The translations under genes and the position numbers were made by a program. DNA of 13,709 bases. It comes from UBA4644 sp964541085 (lineage in GTDB: Bacteria; Bacillota; Clostridia; Oscillospirales; Butyricicoccaceae). The stretch is taken from NCBI GenBank assembly GCA_964541085.1, contig CAZIPA010000042.1:1-13709 (forward strand). Reading direction: 5' to 3'. Of the stretch, positions 1 to 6,909 are shown in pieces. Within the stretch, counting starts at the first letter, position 1, and each line of letters opens with the position of its first letter. The notes beneath the pieces are model-generated. The model was given only the letters and a program-made list of their open reading frames with translations, was not told the DNA's origin and made no database searches.

Positions 1-2
1 AG

Positions 3-440
3 GTACAACAACTCGCCAATCAGCGAAAGACCGAATACCACGAAAAGCTGGGTAAGATCGACGATGCCCGGTTTGCCAAAATGTCCAAACGCTATGAACA
101 GGAGCAGGGTGAAAACGCCAAGAAGATCAAGGCGCTGCGGCTGGAACTGAAAAAGGACGAGAGCAAGCGCATGGACATTGACGATTTCCTTGAAACGGTG
201 CGGCGGTACACGGACGCGACTGCCATCACAAAGCGTATGGTCGCGGAGCTGATCGACCACATTGAGGTGTACCACGCCGAAAAGCAGGACGGCGTTACCA
301 ACCAGCGTGTCGTAATCTACTACAACTGCATCGGTGCCTTTGATGTGCCGGATCGCCGGAAGATCCCGGAGGCCGACATTATCATGGAAACGAGAAAAGG
401 CGTAGCACTCAGCTACGCCCCGGAACAGGTTGCGGTATAG
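3..440 (+). CDS. large serine recombinase, C-terminal part (DUF4368), cut by window edge
   Basis: The frame is open from base 3 to a TAG at 438-440, with no start visible, so about 145 residues of the C-terminus are present. Upstream of the internal Met at 81 it reads on in frame (VQQLANQRKTEYHEKLGKID), so that Met is not the start. The lysine/glutamate-rich helical stretch followed by a segment with ITKRMVAELIDHIEVYHAEK and an IYYN motif resembles the coiled-coil and DUF4368 tail of large serine recombinases carried by Tn4451/ICE-type elements of Clostridia. In this family the N-terminal resolvase domain performs excision and integration; that domain lies outside the window. The next gene starts 13 bases after the stop. 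Family placement is from remembered pattern, not a search; the catalytic part cannot be inspected. Confidence 0.82.
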   Translation, partial: VQQLANQRKTEYHEKLGKIDDARFAKMSKRYEQEQGENAKKIKALRLELKKDESKRMDIDDFLETVRRYTDATAITKRMVAELIDHIEVYHAEKQDGVTNQRVVIYYNCIGAFDVPDRRKIPEADIIMETRKGVALSYAPEQVAV

Positions 441-453
441 GAGGTACGACACG

Positions 454-804
454 ATGAAATCATATTTTTATTGCCGTGTCGCTCACGATGATAGCTTTTC
501 TTTGGAACGGCAGGCCGAGGAGCTTCGCCGCTATGCGGAACAAGCCGGGTACACCATCGTTGGTGCTGCCGCCGAGCATGGCTCTGGAATGACCCTTGAC
601 CGTCCGGCTCTGCAAGAGGTGACAGAGGCCGTTCTTGCCGGAAAGGTGGATGTGGTGCTGATAAGCAGCCTTGACCGCATAGGGCGGGACTGGGGCATGA
701 CAAAGCAGTACATCGATCTGCTGACCGAACATAAGGTCAAGCTGCTGTGCCTGCGGGAACGGGTGAGCATCGACAGCTCCGGCTTTTCACCGTTTTCTAC
801 ATAA
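454..804 (+). CDS. small resolvase-like protein lacking the catalytic serine
   Basis: 116 residues. The ATG at 454 is chosen because AGGAGG at 439-444 sits 9 bases upstream; a TTG at 430 would overlap the previous gene and has no ribosome site. The protein is a serine-recombinase N-terminal domain: CRVAHDD at residues 7-13 matches the family's RVS active-site strand, EHGSG precedes LDRPAL, and SSLDRIGRD at 71-79 keeps the conserved DRxxR. The serine expected after Arg-Val is Ala10 (codon gct), so strand cleavage by the usual mechanism is not expected. It ends without a DNA-binding domain. Its TAA lies inside the A-run that is the T-tract of the opposing tRNA terminator. It is either a dedicated accessory protein of the element (I recall short proteins like this next to DUF4368 recombinases) or a recombinase truncated at the element boundary. 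Confidence 0.72.
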   Translation: MKSYFYCRVAHDDSFSLERQAEELRRYAEQAGYTIVGAAAEHGSGMTLDRPALQEVTEAVLAGKVDVVLISSLDRIGRDWGMTKQYIDLLTEHKVKLLCLRERVSIDSSGFSPFST

Positions 805-855
805 AAAAGCAGAGTGTCCATTACAGGATACTCAGATCCTATAAGGACACTCTGC
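803..855 (-). terminator. Rho-independent terminator of tRNA-Pro
   Basis: On the minus strand an 11-bp perfect stem (GCAGAGTGTCC at 845-855 read in reverse complement, pairing with 809-819) is followed by six Ts (complement of 803-808). The stem interior carries a second 5-bp helix, AGGAT (825-829) with ATCCT (836-840). It starts 1 base after the tRNA CCA end. Confidence 0.85.
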
Positions 856-856
856 A

Positions 857-932
857 TGGTCCGAGTGGCGGGATTTGAACCCACGGCCTCTTGGTCCCGA
901 ACCAAGCGCGCTACCAGCTGCGCTACACCCGG
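857..932 (-). tRNA. tRNA-Pro (anticodon CGG), CCA encoded
   Basis: Read on the minus strand, a 76-nt cloverleaf. The acceptor stem CCGGGTG (926-932) pairs with CACTCGG (861-867) with one G-U pair; discriminator A and CCA occupy 857-860. The anticodon stem CTTGG/CCAAG encloses TTCGGGA, giving anticodon CGG at 897-899, which reads CCG proline codons. The T arm has the standard TTCAAAT loop. It has its own consensus promoter and terminator, so it is transcribed alone or also by read-through from the amidohydrolase upstream. Confidence 0.95.
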
Positions 933-947
933 GTTTCATGCCCTATC

Positions 948-976
948 ATTATAGCGAATGCCGGGCGCTTTGTCAA
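948..976 (-). promoter_or_regulatory. sigma-A promoter of tRNA-Pro
   Basis: On the minus strand a perfect TTGACA (complement of 971-976) and perfect TATAAT (complement of 948-953) are separated by 17 bases. The predicted start is near 941, about 9 bases before the mature tRNA 5' end at 932. Confidence 0.9.
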
Positions 977-1037
977 GACCATTCCGCAGGGGTGGTGGTG
1001 GGATTTTCAATACTGTTTGATATTTTTCGACAGAATA

Positions 1038-2258
1038 TTACGAATTGTAGCCTGATTCTACGGCTTTTGCCCATTCTTCATGGCAGCGGCGGCGCAGATC
1101 GGCATCCAGAATCAGCTCTGCACCCATCCCGGCCAACACCCGGATGGCCCGATGCAGCGCCGGATAGGAGGGCTCGTCTGCCAGCTCCAGTGCCGCCTGG
1201 GTGTGCCCCAGAAAGGGCTTGCCGCAGGCCGGGTCAATCTCCAGATACTGGGTGGGACAGACATAGCTCACATTGCCCACATCGGTAGAGCCCCGGCTGA
1301 GCTCCCGGCACTGCTGACGGGAGAGGGATTCCATTCCTTCGCTGGCCATCCATGCTGCCGCCAGCTCCTGCAAAGCGGGCACCGGCAAAAGATCCTGCAT
1401 GGGCTGCTCCGGATAGCGAATCTCCAGCTGTGCGCCGGTCATCAGCGCCGCCCCCCGGGCGATATCCTCCACCCGCTGCAGCAGCTGCTGCAATTCTGCC
1501 CACCGGGCCGAACGGATATAAAACAGGCAGGAGGCCCGCTCGGGAATGCTGTTGGCGGCCTGTCCGCCCTCCTGAATCACTCCGTGAATGCGCACATCCG
1601 GACGCACCTGCTGCCGCAGGGCATCAATGCCGTTGAAAAACAGCCGCACTGCATCCAGAGCGTTGATGCCGTTCCAGGGTGCAGCCGCCGCATGAGCCGC
1701 CTTGCCGGTATAAATCAGCTGCCGGGTGCCCAGCGCCAGCGACCAGGGATAGGCAATGTTCACATCGCCCAGATGGGCTTGCAGAGCGCAGTCTACACCG
1801 TCGAAAATTCCATGCTGGGCCAGAATGGCTTTGGCGCTGAAGGTTTCCTCCGCAGGGCAGCCCACCAGCAGCACACGGGCGGCAAGGCCCTCCGCTTTAC
1901 ACAGATTGGCAAGCGTCACCGCAGCCCCTGCCGTTGTGCCGGCGATCCAGTTGTGACCGCAGGCGTGGCCGGGGTCTTTGTTTTCCGGGCCGTAGCCCGC
2001 CAGCGCATCATATTCCGACAAAAACGCAATGCAGGGCCCCGACGCTCCCCACACGGCAGAAAAGGCTGTCTCCAGACCGCAGATGCCACGGATGACGGCG
2101 AAGCCCTGTTTTTCCATATAATCCGCAAGATAGGCCGCAGACTGATATTCCCGCAAGCCCAGCTCCGCATGGGTGAAAATGTAATGGCTGATCTGCTCCG
2201 GCTGGGTGCCCAGCTGCTGTTCCAGCTGTAGCAAAAGCGCCCGCTGCTGCTGTGTCAT
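1038..2258 (-). CDS. M20-family amidohydrolase / metallopeptidase (PM20D2/AbgB-like)
   Basis: 406 residues, full length for the family. It probably hydrolyses an N-acylated amino acid, a dipeptide or a p-aminobenzoyl-glutamate-like amide in the cytoplasm; the substrate cannot be told from sequence. Visible M20D features are SEYDAL at 81-86, the metal-binding HACGH at 98-102, CPAEE with the catalytic and metal glutamates at 134-138, AHLG with a metal His at 161-164, the dimerisation-lid stretch GKAAHAAAAPW around 185-195, GSTDVGNVSYVCPT at 323-336, and GHT with the last metal His at 351-353. SEYDAL plus HACGHN and GSTDVGNVS favour the PM20D2/AbgB branch over plain hippurate hydrolases. No signal peptide is seen. 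The ATG at 2256-2258 is preceded by GAGGAGG (complement of 2266-2272). It is divergent from the GntR operon. No convincing terminator separates its 3' end from the tRNA promoter. Confidence 0.88.
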   Translation of the reverse strand: MTQQQRALLLQLEQQLGTQPEQISHYIFTHAELGLREYQSAAYLADYMEKQGFAVIRGICGLETAFSAVWGASGPCIAFLSEYDALAGYGPENKDPGHACGHNWIAGTTAGAAVTLANLCKAEGLAARVLLVGCPAEETFSAKAILAQHGIFDGVDCALQAHLGDVNIAYPWSLALGTRQLIYTGKAAHAAAAPWNGINALDAVRLFFNGIDALRQQVRPDVRIHGVIQEGGQAANSIPERASCLFYIRSARWAELQQLLQRVEDIARGAALMTGAQLEIRYPEQPMQDLLPVPALQELAAAWMASEGMESLSRQQCRELSRGSTDVGNVSYVCPTQYLEIDPACGKPFLGHTQAALELADEPSYPALHRAIRVLAGMGAELILDADLRRRCHEEWAKAVESGYNS

Positions 2259-2287
2259 AGAAATGCCTCCTCAGAATGGTTTGCTTC

Positions 2288-2316
2288 ATTATAGCAAAGC
2301 GGAAAAGGAATTGCAA
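2288..2316 (-). promoter_or_regulatory. promoter of the M20 amidohydrolase
   Basis: On the minus strand TATAAT (complement of 2288-2293) lies 17 bases downstream of TTGCAA (complement of 2311-2316, 4 of 6 matches to TTGACA). Transcription would start near 2281, about 23 bases before the ATG. Confidence 0.65.
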
Positions 2317-2379
2317 GGGATGCCCGGAGAAAGGGCCGGACACAATGTTAAAGAATTTCTTAGGGTTTGCCGGGAGGGG

Positions 2380-2408
2380 TTGACAGGGACGGCGGCAACT
2401 GCCATAAT
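2380..2408 (+). promoter_or_regulatory. promoter of the GntR/ABC/amidase/VanZ operon
   Basis: A perfect TTGACA (2380-2385), a 17-base spacer and CATAAT (2403-2408, 5 of 6). The expected start is near 2415, in a region that contains the direct repeat TACAGT-CGA-TACAGT. A near-consensus promoter is what one expects for a unit held off by a repressor. Confidence 0.75.
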
Positions 2409-2416
2409 TGCATTAG

Positions 2417-2431
2417 TACAGTCGATACAGT
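2417..2431 (+). promoter_or_regulatory. candidate operator (direct repeat TACAGT) for the GntR regulator
   Basis: Two TACAGT hexamers (2417-2422 and 2426-2431) separated by CGA lie just at the predicted transcription start; the overlapping GTA...TAC also gives a weak dyad. YtrA-type regulators commonly bind dyad sites at or near their own promoter, so this placement fits autoregulation. Short and not statistically strong. Confidence 0.3.
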
Positions 2432-2463
2432 TTTGCTTTAACATACAGAAGGGAGGCATTCCC

Positions 2464-2832
2464 ATGATCGTCATCAACACCCGGGATCCCAAGCCCATTT
2501 ATGAACAGATCACCGACAATCTGCGGCGGCTGATTATCAGCGGCGGCATTGCGCCGGGAGAAAAACTGCCCTCCGTGCGGGAACTGGCGGCCCGTCTGGC
2601 CATCAATCCCAACACCATCCAGCGGGCCTATCACCGGCTGGAGCAGGAGGGTTATACCGTGCTGCTGCCTGGCAAGGGCTGTTTCGCGGCTGCCGCACCG
2701 GCGGCCCGGCAGGAACGGATGCAGCTGCTGTGGCTCCAGCTGGAGACTGCCGCGGCAGAGCTGCGCTTTGCGGGCGTATCGCAGGAGGAAATTTTGCAGC
2801 GAATCGCAGGGACGGGAGGGAGTGAGACATGA
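2464..2832 (+). CDS. GntR-family transcriptional regulator, YtrA type
   Basis: 122 residues. GGGAGG at 2451-2456 is 7 bases before the ATG at 2464; the frame is open further upstream but without a ribosome site and across the promoter. The winged helix-turn-helix covers about residues 11-75: PIYEQI, GEKLPSVRELA, NPNTIQRAYHRLEQEGY and the wing PGKGCF. The tail of about 45 residues after the wing is far too short for a FadR, HutC or MocR effector domain, which is the mark of the YtrA subfamily. These proteins usually repress an adjacent ABC transporter operon and respond to cell-envelope-active antibiotics in characterised cases. Its TGA overlaps the ATG of the ABC ATPase gene (ATGA), so the two are translationally coupled. 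The effector is unknown. Confidence 0.9.
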   Translation: MIVINTRDPKPIYEQITDNLRRLIISGGIAPGEKLPSVRELAARLAINPNTIQRAYHRLEQEGYTVLLPGKGCFAAAAPAARQERMQLLWLQLETAAAELRFAGVSQEEILQRIAGTGGSET

Positions 2833-3728
2833 TACAGCTTCAGTCGGTTTCCAAGCGGTTTGAGCAGACCCAGGCCCTGCGGCAGCTGACCATGACCGTC
2901 CCCGTCGGTTCCGTGTGCGGTCTGGTGGGGCCCAACGGTGCGGGCAAGACCACATTGATGCGCTGTATGGCCGGTGTCTGCCGCCCGGACGGGGGCCGGG
3001 TGCTGCTGGACGGTGCGCCTGTGTGGGAAAATCCGGAAGCCAAGCGGCGGATGGCCTATCTGCCCGATGACTTATATTATTTTGTGTCCTCCAGTCTGCG
3101 GGATATGGCGCGGTTTTATCGGGGCTTTTATCCCGGCTTTGACCCGGCGCTGTTCCGGCGGCTGGGCGAGCTGTTTCCCATCAATCCCGATGCACCCATC
3201 CGCCATCTGTCCAAGGGAATGCAGAAGCAGGCATTTTTCTGGCTGGCGCTGAGTCTGCGGCCGGAGGTGCTGCTGCTGGATGAGCCGGTGGACGGACTGG
3301 ATCCGGTGATGCGCCGCCAGCTGTGGCAGCTGATTCTGGGAGAAATGCAGCAGCGGGGCGTGACGGTGGCGGTGTCCTCTCACAATCTCCGGGAGCTGGA
3401 GGATGTGTGTGACCATGTGTGCATCATCAACCGGGGAGAGCTGCTGCTGGAGCGTTCGCTGAACGAGCTTCAGGAGGATTTTGTCAAGCTTCAGCTGGTG
3501 TTCCGGGAAAATGAGCCGCCGGAGGCCATAGCGCAGCTGCCGGTGCTCCATCACAGCGTCACGGGAAAGATTCACACCTACATTCTCCGCACGGGACAGG
3601 CCCGGGCCGCTCAGGCAGTGGAGGCGATGGTGCCGATATTTTATGATATTCTGCCGCTGACGCTGGAGGAAATCTTCATTTATGAGCTGGGAGGTGCCGA
3701 CCATGACATCCGGGAAATTCTGCTGTAA
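2829..3728 (+). CDS. ABC transporter ATP-binding protein (YtrB/BcrA-like)
   Basis: 299 residues. Walker A is GPNGAGKT at 34-41, the signature is the non-canonical LSKGM at 127-131 (instead of LSGGQ), Walker B is LLLDEP at 148-153 with VDGLDP following, and the switch histidine is His185 in SSHNLRELE. The LSKGM signature is common in the BcrA/YtrB/YhaQ group of ATPases that pair with ABC-2 type membrane proteins. The roughly 90-residue C-terminal extension after the ATPase core is also typical of that group. The start ATG overlaps the stop of the GntR gene and the 3' end overlaps the permease gene by 26 bases. It should energise the permease encoded next to it; direction and substrate are not determinable. 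Confidence 0.93.
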   Translation: MIQLQSVSKRFEQTQALRQLTMTVPVGSVCGLVGPNGAGKTTLMRCMAGVCRPDGGRVLLDGAPVWENPEAKRRMAYLPDDLYYFVSSSLRDMARFYRGFYPGFDPALFRRLGELFPINPDAPIRHLSKGMQKQAFFWLALSLRPEVLLLDEPVDGLDPVMRRQLWQLILGEMQQRGVTVAVSSHNLRELEDVCDHVCIINRGELLLERSLNELQEDFVKLQLVFRENEPPEAIAQLPVLHHSVTGKIHTYILRTGQARAAQAVEAMVPIFYDILPLTLEEIFIYELGGADHDIREILL

Positions 3729-5475
3729 GCCCTGCTGGCCGCTGATCCGGAAGGATCTCACCCGCTTCTGGCCGGTATGGGCGGGCTATCTGGCGATCTG
3801 GACGCTGATTTTACCGGTGGGTCTGCTGAACACCTTCAGCGACGGAGAGAGCATCGAGACGCTGGCCCGGCAGAGTGAATGGGCCCGGCAGAAGATTCTC
3901 ACCTCTGCCCAGACCACGGGGCTGCTGATTGCCTTTGCCTGCGGACTGCTGTGCGCCATGGCGGTGTGGAGCTATCTGACCTCCGCCCGCAGCGTCAGCC
4001 TGCATCATGCCCTGCCGGTGACAAGGGAGAGCGCCTTTGTGTCCCACTGGCTTTCCGGGCTGATGTTCACCCTGCTGCCCAACTGCATTCTGGCGCTGGT
4101 GTCCTATCTGTGTGCGGCGGCGGCGGGCTGTCCCGGACTGGGGCGGGTGCTGCTGTACTGGCTGGGCGCTGTCTGTCTTCAGCAGCTGCTGTTTTTTGCC
4201 ATCGGCACCTTTACCGCCATGCTCACCGGCAGTCTGCCCGCACTGGCAGTGCTGTATCTGCTGGTGAATCTGGGCGTGTATGTGTGCGAGGCGCTGGCGC
4301 AGAATATTGCCGTGCGGTTTTTGCCGGGCATCAACGATCTGCCGCTGTATCTTACGGGGCTTTCGCCGCTGGTCCGGCTGCTTTCCACCGGCAACGCCTA
4401 TTGGAATCCGGAAAGCGCCTCTCCGTGGGCAGGGCTGCAATATCCCCTGCTGCTGATCTATGGCGGCGTGGCGCTGGTGCTTTCGCTGCTTTCGCTGCTG
4501 CTGTATCGCAGACGGGCCTCGGAGAGTGCCGGAGATGTGGTAGCCGTGCCGGTGCTGCGGCCTGTGCTTCAGGTGTGCTTTGCGCTGGGATGCAGCCTGA
4601 CGCTGGGCTGGATGCTGTGGCTGCTGCTGTTTCAGCTGGCGGCGGAGCCGGTGTGTCTGCTGGTCAGTCTGCTGCTGGGCGGCGGCATTGGCTGGTTTGC
4701 CGCGGCCATGCTGCTGAAAAAGAGCTTTCGTGTGTTTGACAAAAAGCAGTGGCTGGGAATGGCGGCGCTGGCGCTTGCCATTGTGCTGGCGGTGCTGGCC
4801 CTGTGGGGGGATCTGTTTGGCGTTGTGAGACAGATACCGGAGGCGGCGGAGGTGGCCGAGCTGCGGCTGTCCTCGGAGGAATATACTCTGCTGCTGACGG
4901 AGCCGGACGAGCTGGAGCAGGCGGAGACGCTGCACCGGATTCTTCTTGCCCAGGAAAAGGCTTCCGCGCAGTCGGAGTTCCGGCGGCAGGTGGGCCTGAG
5001 CTATACCCTGAAGGACGGCTCCACGCTGGAGCGCAGCTATACCCTGGGCTGGGAGCGGGCGGCGCTGGAGCGGGAGGATTCTGCCATTTCCCGTCTGGCG
5101 GCACTGCTGGCCCGGCCGGAGGCTCGGGCGGCGGGAATGCTGCCGGAGGATGAACCTGTCAGCTCCATGGAGTTTTCGCTGGGCAGCGGGGATGATCTGA
5201 TCCTCACTTTCCCCAACGGTGACAGCCAATACAGCTGGGGAACCGTTACCGATGTCCATCAGCTGAAGGAACTGAAGGCGGCCCTGCGGCAGGATATTCT
5301 GGAAAATGGTCTGGGAAGCTGGCAGCCGGAGGAGGATAAACCCTGCCTGATGTACATTTACCTGTTCGGAAACGGCGTACAGTCGGTGGCGGCCTATGAC
5401 CGGAGCCAGCTGACGGAGACGCTGAAGGTGCTGGAGCAGTTCGGATATGTGAAAGGAGAAAACCACTATGAGTGA
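3703..5475 (+). CDS. ABC-2 type membrane permease with large C-terminal extracytoplasmic domain
   Basis: 590 residues with the ATG at 3703, supported by GGGAGG at 3689-3694 eight bases upstream; an ATG at 3682 in frame lacks a ribosome site. About nine hydrophobic segments are visible, near residues 24-44, 74-92, 116-141, 149-172, 178-196, 247-268, 288-310, 316-338 and 350-370. The last 220 residues (371-590) are soluble, acidic and presumably outside the membrane. The architecture of an ABC-2 membrane region followed by a soluble tail recalls YtrC/YtrD-type proteins and the DUF6449 proteins of Clostridia; that label is from memory and unverified. It overlaps the ATPase gene upstream by 26 bases and the amidase gene downstream by 8 bases. 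It is the membrane partner of the preceding ATPase. Confidence 0.85.
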   Translation: MTSGKFCCKPCWPLIRKDLTRFWPVWAGYLAIWTLILPVGLLNTFSDGESIETLARQSEWARQKILTSAQTTGLLIAFACGLLCAMAVWSYLTSARSVSLHHALPVTRESAFVSHWLSGLMFTLLPNCILALVSYLCAAAAGCPGLGRVLLYWLGAVCLQQLLFFAIGTFTAMLTGSLPALAVLYLLVNLGVYVCEALAQNIAVRFLPGINDLPLYLTGLSPLVRLLSTGNAYWNPESASPWAGLQYPLLLIYGGVALVLSLLSLLLYRRRASESAGDVVAVPVLRPVLQVCFALGCSLTLGWMLWLLLFQLAAEPVCLLVSLLLGGGIGWFAAAMLLKKSFRVFDKKQWLGMAALALAIVLAVLALWGDLFGVVRQIPEAAEVAELRLSSEEYTLLLTEPDELEQAETLHRILLAQEKASAQSEFRRQVGLSYTLKDGSTLERSYTLGWERAALEREDSAISRLAALLARPEARAAGMLPEDEPVSSMEFSLGSGDDLILTFPNGDSQYSWGTVTDVHQLKELKAALRQDILENGLGSWQPEEDKPCLMYIYLFGNGVQSVAAYDRSQLTETLKVLEQFGYVKGENHYE

Positions 5476-6190
5476 TACCCAAGCCCGCTCCCGGAAAAAC
5501 GGGCCGAAAAAAAGCCGGGCCATGCTGTTGATTCTGCTGGTGCTGCTGGCATTTCTGGTGCTGGGACTGCTGGCGCTGAAGCTGCGGGGGGCGCTGCCCT
5601 CCTCCGCCGCCGGAGATGATTTTCAGGTGCCGGATGAAATATTGATCTGTCTGGATCCGGGCCACGGCGATACCGATGCGGGCGCGGTGAACGGAGAGCG
5701 GCTGGAAAAGGATGACAATCTTCGCATGGGCCTGCTGGTGCGGGAAAAGCTGGAGCAGGCCGGATTTGACAATCTTTCCGTGGTGATGACCCGGGAGGAC
5801 GACACCTTTCTGGAATTGCAGCAGCGGGTGGATGTGGCCAACGGGGCGAAGGCCACGCTGTTTGTCTCCCTTCATCGGAACAGCGGCGGCGGCAAGGGTG
5901 TGGAGGTCTGGACCTCCCATCTGGCGGAAAAGGCCGAATGCCGTCTGGCCAAAAATATCATGAATGCGCTGGAGCAGGTGGGCGTGCAGAAGGTGCGGGG
6001 CGTGAAGCACGGCACTGCCGGAAATGCGGATATCAGCTATACCGTGGTGGGCCGCACGGAAATGCCCGCCTGTCTGGTGGAGCTGGGCTTTTTGGATGAC
6101 GCAGAGGACAATGCGCTGCTGGACAGCCACTGGGATGCCTATGCTCAGGCCATTGCCGACGGCATTTTGCAGATGGTGAAGCTGAAATGA
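5468..6190 (+). CDS. membrane-anchored N-acetylmuramoyl-L-alanine amidase (Amidase_3)
   Basis: 240 residues; cleaves the bond between MurNAc and L-Ala in peptidoglycan. A basic N-terminus (SRKNGPKKSR) precedes one transmembrane anchor at about 19-39, followed by a short linker and the catalytic domain from 56 to 236 outside the cell. The zinc ligands of the family are present: His66 in DPGHGD, Glu80 in ERLEKDDN and His136 in SLHRN; the catalytic Glu205 is in LVELGFL. There is no SH3, LysM or choline-binding domain, so targeting must come from the anchor or a partner. The ribosome site AAGGAG (5453-5458) lies within the permease gene and the start overlaps that gene by 8 bases; the stop overlaps the VanZ start (ATGA). 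Co-transcription with an ABC transporter suggests wall remodelling coupled to envelope stress. Confidence 0.93.
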   Translation: MSDTQARSRKNGPKKSRAMLLILLVLLAFLVLGLLALKLRGALPSSAAGDDFQVPDEILICLDPGHGDTDAGAVNGERLEKDDNLRMGLLVREKLEQAGFDNLSVVMTREDDTFLELQQRVDVANGAKATLFVSLHRNSGGGKGVEVWTSHLAEKAECRLAKNIMNALEQVGVQKVRGVKHGTAGNADISYTVVGRTEMPACLVELGFLDDAEDNALLDSHWDAYAQAIADGILQMVKLK

Positions 6191-6762
6191 GTGCGGTTCT
6201 GGCCCATATGGGCCGCTGGGGCTGGATGATGCTGCTGGGATTGCCGGTGTGGCTGGCGGCCCGGGGACTGTATCTGCTGAAAAAGCGGCAAAAGCCCCGC
6301 TGGGGTCGGGAGCTGCTGCTGGCGGTGTTTGTCCTGTACAGCTGGGGCCTGTGTACCCAGACGCTGCGGCCGGGTCGATATTGGCCGGGGCTGAGAGAGG
6401 CACTGGAGGATGCCCTTTTGCGCTGGCAGACCGGGCGGGAGATCAATCTGCTGCCGCTGGACACCATCCGCCGGTTCTGGTATTATGGAACGCCCGCGCA
6501 AAAGCTTGTCAATCTGGTGGGCAATGTGGTGGTGTTTGTGCCGCTGGGGACGCTGATCCCGGTGCTGTGGCCCCGGCTGCGCAGCTTTGCCCGGACGGTG
6601 GGACTGTGCTTTGCCGCATCCTTTACCATCGAGTTTTGCCAGCAGTTCATCGGCCGGAGTGTGGATGTGGATGACCTCATTCTGAACACCCTGGGCGGTG
6701 TGCTGGGCTGGCTGCTGTTTCGAGTGGGGAGTAGCGCCTTGCGGCGCAAGGATATCAGCTGA
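6187..6762 (+). CDS. VanZ-like family membrane protein
   Basis: 191 residues with about five transmembrane segments (near 13-30, 43-59, 107-127, 133-153, 163-181). VanZ-family landmarks are INLLPLDTI at 86-94, NLVGNVVVFVPLG at 109-121, FTIEFCQQF at 146-154, and RSVDVDDLILNTLGG at 157-171. VanZ of Tn1546 gives low-level teicoplanin resistance by an unknown route; most homologues are uncharacterised, so glycopeptide resistance should not be assumed here. The start overlaps the amidase stop (ATGA), making it the last gene of the five-gene operon. The final eight codons (ALRRKDIS) fall largely within a hairpin, CCTTGC-GGC-GCAAGG at 6737-6751, followed by ATATCAG, which resembles the modules of the repeat island that begins just downstream; the C-terminus may have been supplied by a repeat. 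Confidence 0.9.
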   Translation: MSAVLAHMGRWGWMMLLGLPVWLAARGLYLLKKRQKPRWGRELLLAVFVLYSWGLCTQTLRPGRYWPGLREALEDALLRWQTGREINLLPLDTIRRFWYYGTPAQKLVNLVGNVVVFVPLGTLIPVLWPRLRSFARTVGLCFAASFTIEFCQQFIGRSVDVDDLILNTLGGVLGWLLFRVGSSALRRKDIS

Positions 6763-6767
6763 CGGCA

Positions 6768-6826
6768 TTCGGGCTTGGCTCTCCCTCTGGGAGAGCTGGC
6801 GGTGCGAAGCACTGACTGAGAGGGTT
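6768..6826 (+). repeat. palindromic repeat, copy 1 (59 bp)
   Basis: Starts TTCGGGCTTGGCTCTCCCT and ends GACTGAGAGGGTT. It contains the hairpin CTCTCCC-TCT-GGGAGAG and then a second one, GGTGC-GAA-GCACT. The same ends recur in reverse complement at 6959-7013. It lies directly after the VanZ stop and finishes in GGGTTTT, so it may also act as the operon's terminator, though the T-run is short. Confidence 0.8.
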
Positions 6827-6909
6827 TTAGGCGCAAACAATCCCACAGATTTTAGCGCTTAATGATTTTATAGCATAATCATCCCCTGCCGGGCAGCTTG
6901 CGCAGCAAG

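Noticed and set aside
803..932. The tRNA-Pro 3' end as the attachment core of the element
   Set aside because: Large serine recombinases do not usually use tRNA 3' ends, and no second copy of the tRNA end is visible within 1-804; the left end of the element is outside the window.
875..1288. A plus-strand frame running across the tRNA and the amidohydrolase 3' end
   Set aside because: It covers the tRNA in antisense and has no ribosome site.
1080..2231. A 383-codon plus-strand frame opposite the M20 amidohydrolase
   Set aside because: Shadow frame; the minus strand carries all M20 metal-binding motifs and a proper promoter and ribosome site.
3811..5523. A 570-codon minus-strand frame opposite the permease
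   Set aside because: Gln/Arg/His-rich shadow of the permease gene, without ribosome site or recognisable domain.
6187..6762. A glycopeptide-resistance (van) gene cluster
   Set aside because: Only a VanZ-like protein is present; no VanS/VanR, VanH, VanA-type ligase or VanX is seen, and VanZ homologues are widespread outside resistance clusters.
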